A stretch of 5,811 nucleotides of DNA from Alphaproteobacteria bacterium (GCA_017557925.1 JAFYWO010000150.1:1-5811), one strand, 5' to 3'; positions 1-5,811 are shown, counted from the stretch's first letter. Notes: a model not told the origin generated them from the letters alone. A program made the numbers and translations.

Positions 1-78
1 AGAGGTAGTAAGGATGAGAAAAATAATACCAAAGGCGGATTTTGGAATAGAATATTCGGCGGTAACGACGGAATGTAA
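1..78 (+). CDS. C-terminal end of an unidentified protein (5' part outside window)
   Basis: Frame 1 is open from the first base to a TAA stop at 76-78 and gives 25 residues. They are rich in Lys, Asn and Gly and end in FWNRIFGGNDGM. A polar, flexible linker followed by a short aromatic/basic tail (FWNRIF) is a common way for bacterial proteins to end, but it does not identify the family. I do not recognise the gene. No convincing terminator follows directly. The TTGG/CCAA arms near 90-110 are too short, so the transcript may run on to the hairpin at 199-218. The call rests on an open frame with no start visible, so it is only moderately secure. Confidence 0.55.
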   Translation, partial: RGSKDEKNNTKGGFWNRIFGGNDGM

Positions 79-198
79 GTTGGATTTTACTTTTTTTAAC
101 CAAATTACAGAACTTACACTATAAAAACGTGTATTTATATACATTATAAAAAATGGTATATGCTGATATTTTAGTAAGATAAAAGTATTTAATAGAAT
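79..198. other. Intergenic gap between convergent genes, no gene seen
   Basis: This very AT-rich stretch lies between the stop of the plus-strand partial gene and the hairpin that ends the minus-strand membrane protein gene. I find no open frame of useful length on either strand. The only structure noted is a small inverted repeat, TGTAT-TTAT-ATACA, at 130-143. It has no GC pairs to speak of and no T-tract, so it is not a convincing terminator. In DNA this rich in A and T it could be chance. Confidence 0.5.
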
Positions 199-218
199 AG
201 CCCTCAATTAAGAGGGCT
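199..218 (-). terminator. Hairpin terminator at the end of the small membrane protein gene
   Basis: AGCCCTC (199-205) pairs perfectly with GAGGGCT (212-218) around a six-base AATTAA loop. Five of the seven pairs are G-C, in a region that is otherwise almost all A and T. It lies five bases past the TAG stop of the minus-strand gene. Read on the minus strand the tail is only moderately T-rich; on the plus strand the hairpin is followed by TAATACTAATTTTGTTTTTT. It may therefore stop both convergent transcripts. The stem core is the same as in the hairpin at 618-638. Confidence 0.65.
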
Positions 219-223
219 TAATA

Positions 224-550
224 CTAATTTTGTTTTTTGCGGGGATGCTCTTTTAAGCCAATTAAAGCAGTAAAAAAAAGGAGAACAAATAGCACCATAA
301 AAGTTATACTTACATTTTCACTAGGGTTTTCAAGTAATGGTTTACCAATGTATATGCCTAAGGCAATTTGTATATACATTATTATCAATACTGAAATTGA
401 CACTAAAGGAAAACCCTCTTTTATGTCATTAACTAAAAATTTTAATGAAGCGCCTGCCCCTAAAGAAAACACCGCCATAAATACAATACGCAGAATTTCA
501 ACCCACGTAAAAGAGAAAATTATTTCTCTTAAATCCTCAAAATAATTCAT
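224..550 (-). CDS. Small three-helix membrane protein of unknown function
   Basis: This 108-residue protein has an ATG start and a TAG stop. I do not recognise a family. Three hydrophobic segments are clear: roughly residues 16-38 (after a short acidic/basic N-terminus), 48-68, and 81-99. The loop after helix 1 (KFLVNDIKEG) and the tail KEHPRKKQN hold most of the Lys/Arg. By the positive-inside rule this places both in the cytoplasm, with the N-terminus outside. There is no cleavable signal peptide, catalytic motif or cysteine. No strong Shine-Dalgarno sequence precedes the ATG, so the start is less certain, but the next Met (residue 25) would cut into helix 1. The gene sits alone between two near-identical hairpins and is probably its own transcription unit. 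It could be a small integral membrane subunit or a stress protein. An overlapping plus-strand frame at 237-545 looks like its shadow, because the minus frame alone gives a coherent membrane topology. Confidence 0.7.
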   Translation of the reverse strand: MNYFEDLREIIFSFTWVEILRIVFMAVFSLGAGASLKFLVNDIKEGFPLVSISVLIIMYIQIALGIYIGKPLLENPSENVSITFMVLFVLLFFTALIGLKEHPRKKQN

Positions 551-617
551 AGTATCAAAATAATTTAATGGTTTTATGTCAGTTTATTATCTTTTGTTTA
601 AAAAGTAAATAAAAAAT

Positions 618-638
618 AAGCCCTCATAAAGAGGGCTT
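618..638 (-). terminator. Intrinsic terminator of valS
   Basis: AAGCCCTC (618-625) pairs with GAGGGCTT (631-638) around the loop ATAAA. On the minus strand the 8-bp stem is followed directly by ATTTTTTATTTACTTTTT (from 617 downward), a textbook U-tract. It starts 21 bases past the valS stop, where a terminator for that gene should be. The plus strand has no T-run after it, so it looks one-directional. Confidence 0.88.
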
Positions 639-659
639 TAGTTAAAAACTTCAAACTAT

Positions 660-3254
660 TTATGCTACAGCCTCTAAATCCAAAGATATTTCTCCTATAG
701 AAAGCTCTGGAGCTACTTGGAACTCTAAAGCAGTCAGATTTAGGTTGCCTACATTGATTATATCTTCTATTCCTTCTTTTAGAACTTCTTGAAGCTCTAA
801 TGGGGCTGAAATTATAATCTTTGAAACAGCCGTTCTTTGTGATGTGTTTGCTGTTGTTTTGGCTTTTCTTATCTCTGAAGTGATTATTGATGCATTATCA
901 TATAATACACTGTTTGAAGCAGTTATTCCGGCAAAATCATCTTCTTTTTTCCAAGAAGTGTTATGCAATGAACCTGTTATATTACCCCACGGACGACATT
1001 GATAAACTTCTTCTGTTATGAAAGGACAGAACGGAGCAAATGCTTTTAGGAATGTATCTATTGTTTTCATCAAACTTGCCACCGCTGATGTATCTGTTGG
1101 AGAATATGCACGTTTTTTTACGATTTCTAAATAATAATCACAGAAGTCCCAAAAACGTTTTTCTATCAACTCTAAGGCAGATGCATAGTCGTGCGTTACA
1201 AAATTTGATGTTGCTTGTTGCATCATAGCTTCTATCTTGTTTAACCAAGATTTATCCATCGGGTTTGTAATGTGCGATTCATAATTGATAGAACCTTTTA
1301 AGGCGCTATTTTCTACCATTGAAAATACAAACTTGCTGGCGTTGAAGATTTTGTTTACAAGCTTTTTACCCTGAACCATAACTTGTTCGTCAAGAGCAGT
1401 GTCTATACCTAATCTTGCACGAGATGCCCAATAGCGAATAGGATCTGCGCCATAATTATCTATCAGATGTTGAGGAGTTACAACATTTCCTTTAGATTTT
1501 GACATTTTTTTACGATCAGGATCCAAAATAAAACCACTTATTAAAATCTCTTTCCAAGGAATTGTTTTGCTATGCATTACTGCTTTTGCTATAGTGTAGA
1601 ATGCCCAAGTTCTGATAATATCGTGAGCTTGAGGACGAATATCAAAAGGAATCGTCAAAGCATCGTTATTTACAACATCAAGAGCTATTTGTGGAGTTAG
1701 TGCTGATGTTGCCCAAGTATCCATAACATCTTTATCGCCAATAAAGCCATTTGGACAACCACGCATGTCTTCGCTAAATCCTGTTGGAACGTCTGTCATA
1801 GGATCTACCGGTAATTGTGAACGTTCTGCAACAATCGGATTATTATAGTCAGGATTACCATAAGAATCCAGTTTGTACCATACAGGGAACGGAACACCAA
1901 AGAAACGTTGACGAGAAATACACCAATCTTGATTTAGGCCTTTAACCCATTCTTCGTAACGGTGTTGCATATATGATGGTTTCCATTTTATTTGGCGACC
2001 GGCTTCTATCATAGCTTCTTTTTTATCCAACAACTTAACAAACCATTGTCTTGATGTTACAAACTCTATTGGTTGGTTTCCTTTTTCGTAAAACTTAACC
2101 ATGTGTGTTAAAGGACGTGGTTCATTAGCTAAAATTCCATTATCACGGAGCATATTTACCAATATCTCACGAGCTTTAGTTACTTTTTGACCTTTTAATT
2201 GACTATATACTTCGTTTGCTTTTTCCGGATTATTAGAAACAAACGCACCTTTACCAAATTCTACATCCATTAAACAACCATTGTGGCCAATGATTTGTTT
2301 TAAAGGAAGTCCAGATTGTTTCCACCAAGCAACGTCTGCTGCATCTCCGAAGGTGCAAACCATCATTATACCAGTTCCTTTATCCTTTTCAGCGTGTTCT
2401 GAAGGAACAATATCCACAGGTGTTTCAAACAATGGAACTATAGCCTTTTTGCCAAAGTATTTTTGATAACGCTCATCATCCGGATGTGCAACTATTGCGA
2501 TACAAGCAGGCAAAAATTCCGGACGAGTTGTTGCTATTGTAATATAATCTTCTGTTCCTTCTACCTTAAACTTAATATCGTGGAAAAAGCCAGCTACTTC
2601 TTTATCTTCTATTTCTGCTTGAGCAACAGCTGATTGGAATGTTACATCCCACATTGTAGGAGATTCAACTGATGTTACATAACCCTTTTCATACAAATCT
2701 ATGAAAGACTCTTGTGATACACGAATTGTCTTTGGTGAGATGGTTGAATATTTTATATTCCAGTCGTATGAATGACCTATATTCTTGAAAACACTCTCAA
2801 AAACGCCTTCATCAGATGCAATCAAAGTCTCACACGCTTCTATGAAATTTTTACGAGAGACTTCTTTTCTTGGAGATTTGTCATTTTCTATATGTTCAGG
2901 CTTAAAATTTGCATCATAAGGCACAGAAGGATTGCAAGCAATATTATAATAGTTTTGAACACGACGTTCTGTCGGCAAACCATTATCATCCCAACCAATC
3001 GGATACAACACTGTTTTACCAGACATACGCTGAAATCTAGCTACCACATCTGTTTGTGTATAGCTGAAAATGTGTCCGATATGCAAAGAACCTGACGCTG
3101 TAGGAGGAGGTGTATCAACGATAAATGTTTCTTCTCTTGTTTTTGTGTTATCGTAACGATAGACTTCTGTTGTTTCCCAAAAGTTTTTACAGTTATTTTC
3201 TATCTCTATAAGGTTTATCCTATTATCTAAGGTCTTTGTTTCTTTATATGACAT
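660..3254 (-). CDS. valS: Valyl-tRNA synthetase, type 2 (archaeal-like, no C-terminal coiled-coil arm)
   Basis: This cytoplasmic class Ia synthetase (864 residues) charges tRNA-Val with valine using ATP and edits mischarged Thr. The class I signatures are intact: HIGH at residues 58-61, just after the PPPTASGSL run, and KMSKS at 583-587. Between them lies the CP1 editing domain (about 200-355), with TTRPE at 242-246, GTG at 294-296 and TFGD at 301-304. WCISRQRFFGVPFPVWY begins at 444. The motif GWDDNGLPTERRVQ (87-100), followed by CNPS, is typical of the type 2 subfamily found in Rickettsiales and actinobacteria. The anticodon-binding helical domain spans about 640-800. The protein then ends with a small domain and lacks the long coiled coil of E. 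coli-type ValRS (about 950 residues). The start is supported by GGAGA at 3265-3261 on the minus strand, six bases before the ATG. The alkyltransferase gene lies 54 bases upstream on the same strand with no terminator between, so co-transcription is likely. No T-box leader fits in that gap. Confidence 0.97.
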   Translation of the reverse strand: MSYKETKTLDNRINLIEIENNCKNFWETTEVYRYDNTKTREETFIVDTPPPTASGSLHIGHIFSYTQTDVVARFQRMSGKTVLYPIGWDDNGLPTERRVQNYYNIACNPSVPYDANFKPEHIENDKSPRKEVSRKNFIEACETLIASDEGVFESVFKNIGHSYDWNIKYSTISPKTIRVSQESFIDLYEKGYVTSVESPTMWDVTFQSAVAQAEIEDKEVAGFFHDIKFKVEGTEDYITIATTRPEFLPACIAIVAHPDDERYQKYFGKKAIVPLFETPVDIVPSEHAEKDKGTGIMMVCTFGDAADVAWWKQSGLPLKQIIGHNGCLMDVEFGKGAFVSNNPEKANEVYSQLKGQKVTKAREILVNMLRDNGILANEPRPLTHMVKFYEKGNQPIEFVTSRQWFVKLLDKKEAMIEAGRQIKWKPSYMQHRYEEWVKGLNQDWCISRQRFFGVPFPVWYKLDSYGNPDYNNPIVAERSQLPVDPMTDVPTGFSEDMRGCPNGFIGDKDVMDTWATSALTPQIALDVVNNDALTIPFDIRPQAHDIIRTWAFYTIAKAVMHSKTIPWKEILISGFILDPDRKKMSKSKGNVVTPQHLIDNYGADPIRYWASRARLGIDTALDEQVMVQGKKLVNKIFNASKFVFSMVENSALKGSINYESHITNPMDKSWLNKIEAMMQQATSNFVTHDYASALELIEKRFWDFCDYYLEIVKKRAYSPTDTSAVASLMKTIDTFLKAFAPFCPFITEEVYQCRPWGNITGSLHNTSWKKEDDFAGITASNSVLYDNASIITSEIRKAKTTANTSQRTAVSKIIISAPLELQEVLKEGIEDIINVGNLNLTALEFQVAPELSIGEISLDLEAVA

Positions 3255-3308
3255 ATACGTTCTCCAAATTAAAATACCTAACGTTTATATTGTAAAAACC
3301 ATTTGCTG

Positions 3309-3818
3309 TCAAGAAATTGTTTTATTTAAATACGTTATTTGCTCCAAATTTAAGAGTTTTATTTTATTATTCAGACCATAGGCATATCCTGTCAACTGTC
3401 CTTTTGAGCCTATAATTCTATGACAGGGAATTATTATCGGAATTGGATTTTTAGAAACCGCCTGTCCTATGGCTTGGGCTGATATTTTTGGAACTCCTCT
3501 TTGTTTGGCTATAATTTGAGCCAAATTTTTGTAGCTCATTGTTGTTCCGTAAGGAATTTCTTTAAGAGCTTCCCAAACTTGTTTTTGAAATAATGTGCCT
3601 TCCGGTGATAAAGGAATATCTTTAGCAGATACAGGTTTTTGACTAAAATAAGCATCTAACCATTTTTTAGTTTGAATAAGTACCGACGGAATATCACTTT
3701 GAATATTTTGAGGGTATAGTGTTGTTATAAAATTTATAGACAAAAGATGTGTTGAAGATGATAAAAGTTCTAACACATCTAATGGAGAATTATATAATGT
3801 TGTATACTGCTCAGACAT
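3309..3818 (-). CDS. ogt: Methylated-DNA--protein-cysteine S-methyltransferase (O6-methylguanine-DNA methyltransferase)
   Basis: This is a suicide DNA repair protein that moves the alkyl group from O6-alkylguanine (and O4-alkylthymine) to its own cysteine. With the preferred ATG at 3816-3818 it has 169 residues, normal for the Ogt family. The N-terminal RNase H-like domain covers about 1-80. The DNA-binding domain covers about 81-165, and its active site PCHRI has the acceptor Cys132. The preceding NPIPIII and the following TGYAYGL are typical of the family. The usual arginine-finger motif ARAVG reads AQAIG here, so Gln115 takes the Arg place. A longer reading from TTG at 3866 adds 16 residues. 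I reject it: family members normally begin close to the YTTLYNSPL segment, and a perfect TATAAT on the minus strand at 3858-3853 falls inside the extension. No strong Shine-Dalgarno sequence precedes the ATG. The gene is divergent from the flavodiiron gene and upstream of valS. It could equally be named ogt or mgt; there is no fused Ada-type N-terminal domain. Confidence 0.93.
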   Translation of the reverse strand: MSEQYTTLYNSPLDVLELLSSSTHLLSINFITTLYPQNIQSDIPSVLIQTKKWLDAYFSQKPVSAKDIPLSPEGTLFQKQVWEALKEIPYGTTMSYKNLAQIIAKQRGVPKISAQAIGQAVSKNPIPIIIPCHRIIGSKGQLTGYAYGLNNKIKLLNLEQITYLNKTIS

Positions 3819-3852
3819 AGCAAACTTTATATGATTATGGAATATATTTTCT

Positions 3853-3882
3853 ATTATATTGAACAAGAAAAATCAACTTTAA
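3853..3882 (-). promoter_or_regulatory. Probable promoter of the alkyltransferase gene
   Basis: On the minus strand a perfect -10 box TATAAT lies at 3858-3853. Eighteen bases upstream is a poor -35, TTAAAG (3882-3877), matching the consensus at three of six positions. Transcription would start near 3846, giving a leader of about 28 bases before the ATG at 3818. The position supports that ATG over the upstream TTG. A weak -35 suggests help from an activator, but AT-rich DNA throws up TATAAT by chance, so this is tentative. Confidence 0.45.
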
Positions 3883-3898
3883 TTTTAAAATATTTTGC

Positions 3899-3926
3899 TT
3901 GAAAAATTAAGATTGATGCATAAAAT
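3899..3926 (+). promoter_or_regulatory. Probable sigma-70 type promoter of the flavodiiron gene
   Basis: TTGAAA (3899-3904) and TAAAAT (3921-3926) are separated by 16 bases, and each matches its consensus box at five of six positions. Transcription would start near 3933, giving a leader of about 39 bases with room for the ribosome site at 3960-3964. An inverted repeat AAGATT-N9-AATCTT (3909-3914 and 3924-3929) overlaps the -10, and TCTT-GATG-AAGA (3926-3937) overlaps the likely start point. These are possible operators. No regulator can be named from them. Confidence 0.5.
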
Positions 3927-3959
3927 CTTGATGAAGATACGGATAAAATGCCAAATTTC

Positions 3960-3964
3960 AGGAG
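3960..3964 (+). promoter_or_regulatory. Shine-Dalgarno site that fixes the flavodiiron start
   Basis: AGGAG lies seven bases before the ATG at 3972-3974, ideal spacing. The upstream in-frame ATG at 3948 has no such site, and the AGGAG would fall inside its coding region. The ATG at 3972 is therefore the likely start. Confidence 0.85.
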
Positions 3965-3971
3965 AAAAAAG

Positions 3972-5138
3972 ATGGAAAATAACAAGTTGACAGACAGAGT
4001 TTATTATATTGGTGTTAATGATAGAGATATTGATTTGTTTGAAGGACAATATGCTGTTCCTAATGGAATTTCTTATAACTCATACATTATTATAGATGAA
4101 AAAGTTGCAGTTATGGATACTGTTGATTTATGTAAATGCGATGAGTGGATGGATAATTTAGAAAAAACACTAAAAAACAGAGAACCTGATTATTTGGTTG
4201 TTTTACATCTTGAGCCTGACCACGCAGGAAGTATTGAGAAATTTTTAAATAAATACAAAAAAACTAAGGTCGTTTCTAACGCAAAAAGTTTTTTGATGTT
4301 GCCTCAATTTTTTGAAAAGTTAAATATTGAGGAAAGAAAAGTTGTTGTTGCTGAAGGCCAAAGTTTGAACCTGGGCACAAGTGAACTTGTGTTTGTTATG
4401 GCTCCTATGGTGCATTGGCCAGAAGTTATGGTTGCTTATGAAAAAAGTGAAAAGATATTATTTTCTGCAGATGGATTTGGCAAATTCGGTGCTCTTGATG
4501 TTGAGGAAGAATGGGATTGTGAAGCCAGACGTTATTATATTAACATTGTTGGAAAATATGGTAATCAGGTTCAAGCTTTACTTAAAAAGGCAAGTTCTCT
4601 TGATATTCAAAAGATTTTTCCTTTACACGGACCTATGTTGACTGAAAATTTAGCTCATTATATAAATAAATATGATATTTGGAGTAGTTACAGAGCTGAA
4701 GATGAAGGTGTATTTATTGCTTATACATCTATTTACGGTAATACAAAAAATGCTGCTTATAAACTAAAAGAAGCCTTAGAAAGAAAAGGTGTTAAAAAGG
4801 TTGCTATTGCGGACTTGGCTCGTGATGATATGGCTGAATGCGTAGAAGATGCTTTTCGTTATGACAGATTAGTTTTAGCTTGCCCGACATACGACGGCGG
4901 ATTATTCCCTTTTATGGAAAGTTTTATTGCTCATTTGAAAGCTAAAAACTATCAAAACAGAACTGTTGGCTTTATTGAAAACGGAAGTTGGGCTCCTATT
5001 GCCGCTAAAAAAATGCGGGATGAGATGGAAGGACTGAAGAATATCAGATTTATTGATGAAAAGGTTACCATTAAATCAAGTGTGAAAGAAAGTGATGAAG
5101 GACAGTTTGAAAAATTAGCTGATGCACTTTTAAAATAA
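3972..5138 (+). CDS. FprA-type flavodiiron protein (class A, NO/O2 reductase)
   Basis: This soluble cytoplasmic flavodiiron protein has 388 residues from the ATG chosen by its Shine-Dalgarno site, normal for a two-domain (class A) member. Residues 1 to about 243 form the metallo-beta-lactamase-like domain, and all diiron ligands are present: His79, Glu81, Asp83 and His84 (HLEPDH), His148 (MVHWP), Asp167 (SADGFG) and His219 (PLHGP). Residues about 247-388 form the flavodoxin domain, with the FMN phosphate loop TSIYGNT (252-258), CPTYDGG (304-310) and ENGSW (336-340). The family reduces O2 to water and/or NO to N2O, protecting anaerobes. Electrons normally come from rubredoxin or a reductase. 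Neither is fused here, and neither is encoded nearby. The sequence style (LFEGQY, VPNGISYNSY) resembles clostridial and other anaerobe enzymes, which suggests possible transfer. The gene stands alone between its own promoter and a strong terminator. Whether O2 or NO is the main substrate cannot be read from the sequence. Confidence 0.95.
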   Translation: MENNKLTDRVYYIGVNDRDIDLFEGQYAVPNGISYNSYIIIDEKVAVMDTVDLCKCDEWMDNLEKTLKNREPDYLVVLHLEPDHAGSIEKFLNKYKKTKVVSNAKSFLMLPQFFEKLNIEERKVVVAEGQSLNLGTSELVFVMAPMVHWPEVMVAYEKSEKILFSADGFGKFGALDVEEEWDCEARRYYINIVGKYGNQVQALLKKASSLDIQKIFPLHGPMLTENLAHYINKYDIWSSYRAEDEGVFIAYTSIYGNTKNAAYKLKEALERKGVKKVAIADLARDDMAECVEDAFRYDRLVLACPTYDGGLFPFMESFIAHLKAKNYQNRTVGFIENGSWAPIAAKKMRDEMEGLKNIRFIDEKVTIKSSVKESDEGQFEKLADALLK

Positions 5139-5159
5139 ATATTGATTAGTTCTGTAATG

Positions 5160-5192
5160 AAATAAAGCCATTTTACAATGGCTTTATTTTTT
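5160..5192 (+). terminator. Strong intrinsic terminator, possibly two-way
   Basis: AAATAAAGCCATT (5160-5172) pairs perfectly over 13 bp with AATGGCTTTATTT (5177-5189) around a four-base TTAC loop. The T-run at 5187-5192 overlaps the end of the stem. It lies 21 bases past the flavodiiron stop. The minus-strand ygjV-like gene ends just beyond it (stop at 5196-5194), so the same hairpin could stop that transcript. On the minus strand, however, the only T-rich tail is the stem end itself. Confidence 0.9.
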
Positions 5193-5193
5193 G

Positions 5194-5691
5194 TCAGTTT
5201 TTATTTTTGTAAATTTGCATAAAAGTCCAAAAAAACAGAACAATATTAGCTATAGCGGAAGGATATGCCTGAACATAAAAATTATGAACAAACCACAAAA
5301 GCATATTAAAAGCCAATGACCAGCGCATTTGTTGTTCGTTTTTGGTTATATAAATACATACAGTATAGCTTGCTGAGGCAATTATTGGTAAAAGACCTAT
5401 CATTGCAAGATTATTTGCATACAAACCAACGGTTATGCTGACCAATAAAAGAATATAAGTTATTTTTTTGGTTAGCATATTTTTATAAGAAAGAATATTT
5501 CGTATAAAACAGACAATACTGATAACTAAGGCTGAAAAAGCAGAAAGAGCTACATTTGCAACCATACCGAACAATGTATCTCCTATTTGCCAAAACATAA
5601 AATCTTTTTTACTTTTCTTTATTACGGATACAGCAATACATATTGCCGATAACAAAGAAAAAATATTGCCTATAACTAAATACGTATTCAT
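5194..5691 (-). CDS. YgjV-like multi-spanning inner membrane protein
   Basis: This 165-residue, very hydrophobic protein has about six predicted membrane helices: roughly 4-24, 34-51, 52-69, 76-92, 95-115, and a C-terminal pair around 122-160. Overall length, the N-terminal GNIFSLLSAI helix, the basic stretch IKKSKKD after it and the RNILSYKN segment after the third helix resemble the YgjV family of bacterial inner membrane proteins. The function of that family is unknown, and my match is from memory of its pattern. AGAGG at 5704-5700 on the minus strand, eight bases before the ATG, supports the start. The stop is TGA. The gene is convergent with the flavodiiron gene and shares its terminator region. 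It appears to be a single-gene unit, and nothing nearby suggests a role. No catalytic or metal-binding motif is visible. Confidence 0.75.
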   Translation of the reverse strand: MNTYLVIGNIFSLLSAICIAVSVIKKSKKDFMFWQIGDTLFGMVANVALSAFSALVISIVCFIRNILSYKNMLTKKITYILLLVSITVGLYANNLAMIGLLPIIASASYTVCIYITKNEQQMRWSLAFNMLLWFVHNFYVQAYPSAIANIVLFFWTFMQIYKNKN

Positions 5692-5811
5692 TAAATTAAC
5701 CTCTTTAGCTTTCTTTTACTAAAACAAATAAAAATGTAAATACTTTATTAAATTTAATCAAAACAAGTATACAATCTTGAAAAAATTATCATTTACTGAA
5801 AATTATGATAA
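5692..5811. other. AT-rich upstream region of the ygjV-like gene
   Basis: This holds the leader and presumably the promoter of the minus-strand gene. Several weak promoter-like pairs exist on the minus strand, such as TTTACA, 16 bases, TAAAAG, but none stands out from the AT background. Near the window edge are a perfect 7-bp inverted repeat TTATCAT/ATGATAA (5786-5792 and 5805-5811) and an imperfect 16-bp dyad CAAG-N8-CTTG just before it. They may belong to the control region of this gene or of a divergent gene beyond the edge. Confidence 0.4.

Noticed and set aside
237..545. Plus-strand open frame of 102 codons
   Set aside because: It lies almost wholly within the minus-strand membrane protein gene. 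Its product is a basic, low-quality sequence without coherent domains, and it has no proper ribosome site.
1040..1228. Short plus-strand open frame within valS
   Set aside because: It is antisense to the anticodon-binding domain of valS and shows no sign of being a gene. The same holds for the frame at 2281-2466.
2772..3095. Plus-strand open frame of 107 codons
   Set aside because: It is antisense to the N-terminal part of valS, whose HIGH motif and flanking conserved residues fix the true strand. It is a shadow frame.
3268..3296. Possible valS promoter on the minus strand, TTTACA-N17-TTTAAT
   Set aside because: Both boxes match well, but the transcript would begin within the GGAGA ribosome site. 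Read-through from the alkyltransferase gene is more likely, though a weak promoter cannot be excluded.
3255..3308. T-box or other leader riboswitch before valS
   Set aside because: The gap is only 54 bases and holds no stem structure or T-box-like sequence.
3913..3926. FNR-type box upstream of the flavodiiron gene
   Set aside because: The left half TTGAT is exact, but the right half AAAAT matches ATCAA at only two of five positions.
3948..3971. Upstream ATG for the flavodiiron gene
   Set aside because: The eight added residues (MPNFRRKK) contain the AGGAG ribosome site of the downstream ATG, and no ribosome site precedes 3948.
4381..4641. Plus-strand frame of 86 codons inside the flavodiiron gene
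   Set aside because: It is a different frame of the same strand, overlapping the region that encodes His148, Asp167 and His219. It is a shadow.

Overview
The window is AT-rich bacterial DNA with five complete genes, the last codons of a sixth, and short intergenic gaps, none longer than about 160 bases. The best single clue to the host is the valyl-tRNA synthetase. It is the shorter, archaeal-like 'type 2' form, found for example in Rickettsiales and actinobacteria, and it lacks the C-terminal coiled-coil arm of the usual bacterial enzyme. Together with the low GC and a strict-anaerobe style flavodiiron protein, this fits a low-GC alphaproteobacterium from an anoxic, possibly gut-associated, habitat. 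The taxonomic call is inference, not something the sequence proves.

Layout from left to right: (1) the last 25 codons of a plus-strand gene (1-78); (2) a 120-base gap; (3) a minus-strand gene for a small three-helix membrane protein of unknown function (224-550), bracketed by two hairpins with the same GCCCTC/GAGGGC stem; (4) valS on the minus strand (660-3254), ending in a good intrinsic terminator; (5) an O6-methylguanine-DNA methyltransferase gene on the same strand just upstream of valS (3309-3818 with the preferred start), with no terminator between them; (6) a divergent promoter region; (7) a plus-strand FprA-type flavodiiron protein gene (3972-5138); (8) a strong terminator hairpin shared with the convergent minus-strand ygjV-like membrane protein gene (5194-5691); (9) 120 bases of AT-rich DNA upstream of ygjV.

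Functionally, the central pair stands out. A flavodiiron protein reduces O2 or NO, and a suicide alkyltransferase repairs O6-alkylguanine. They are divergently transcribed from one short control region that contains several small dyads. A shared role in nitrosative or oxidative stress is plausible: NO chemistry yields alkylating nitroso compounds. This is a hypothesis from gene order only. The rest is housekeeping (valS) or poorly characterised membrane proteins. I see no mobile element, CRISPR array, tRNA, rRNA or riboswitch, and nothing that clearly amounts to a new defence or secretion system.
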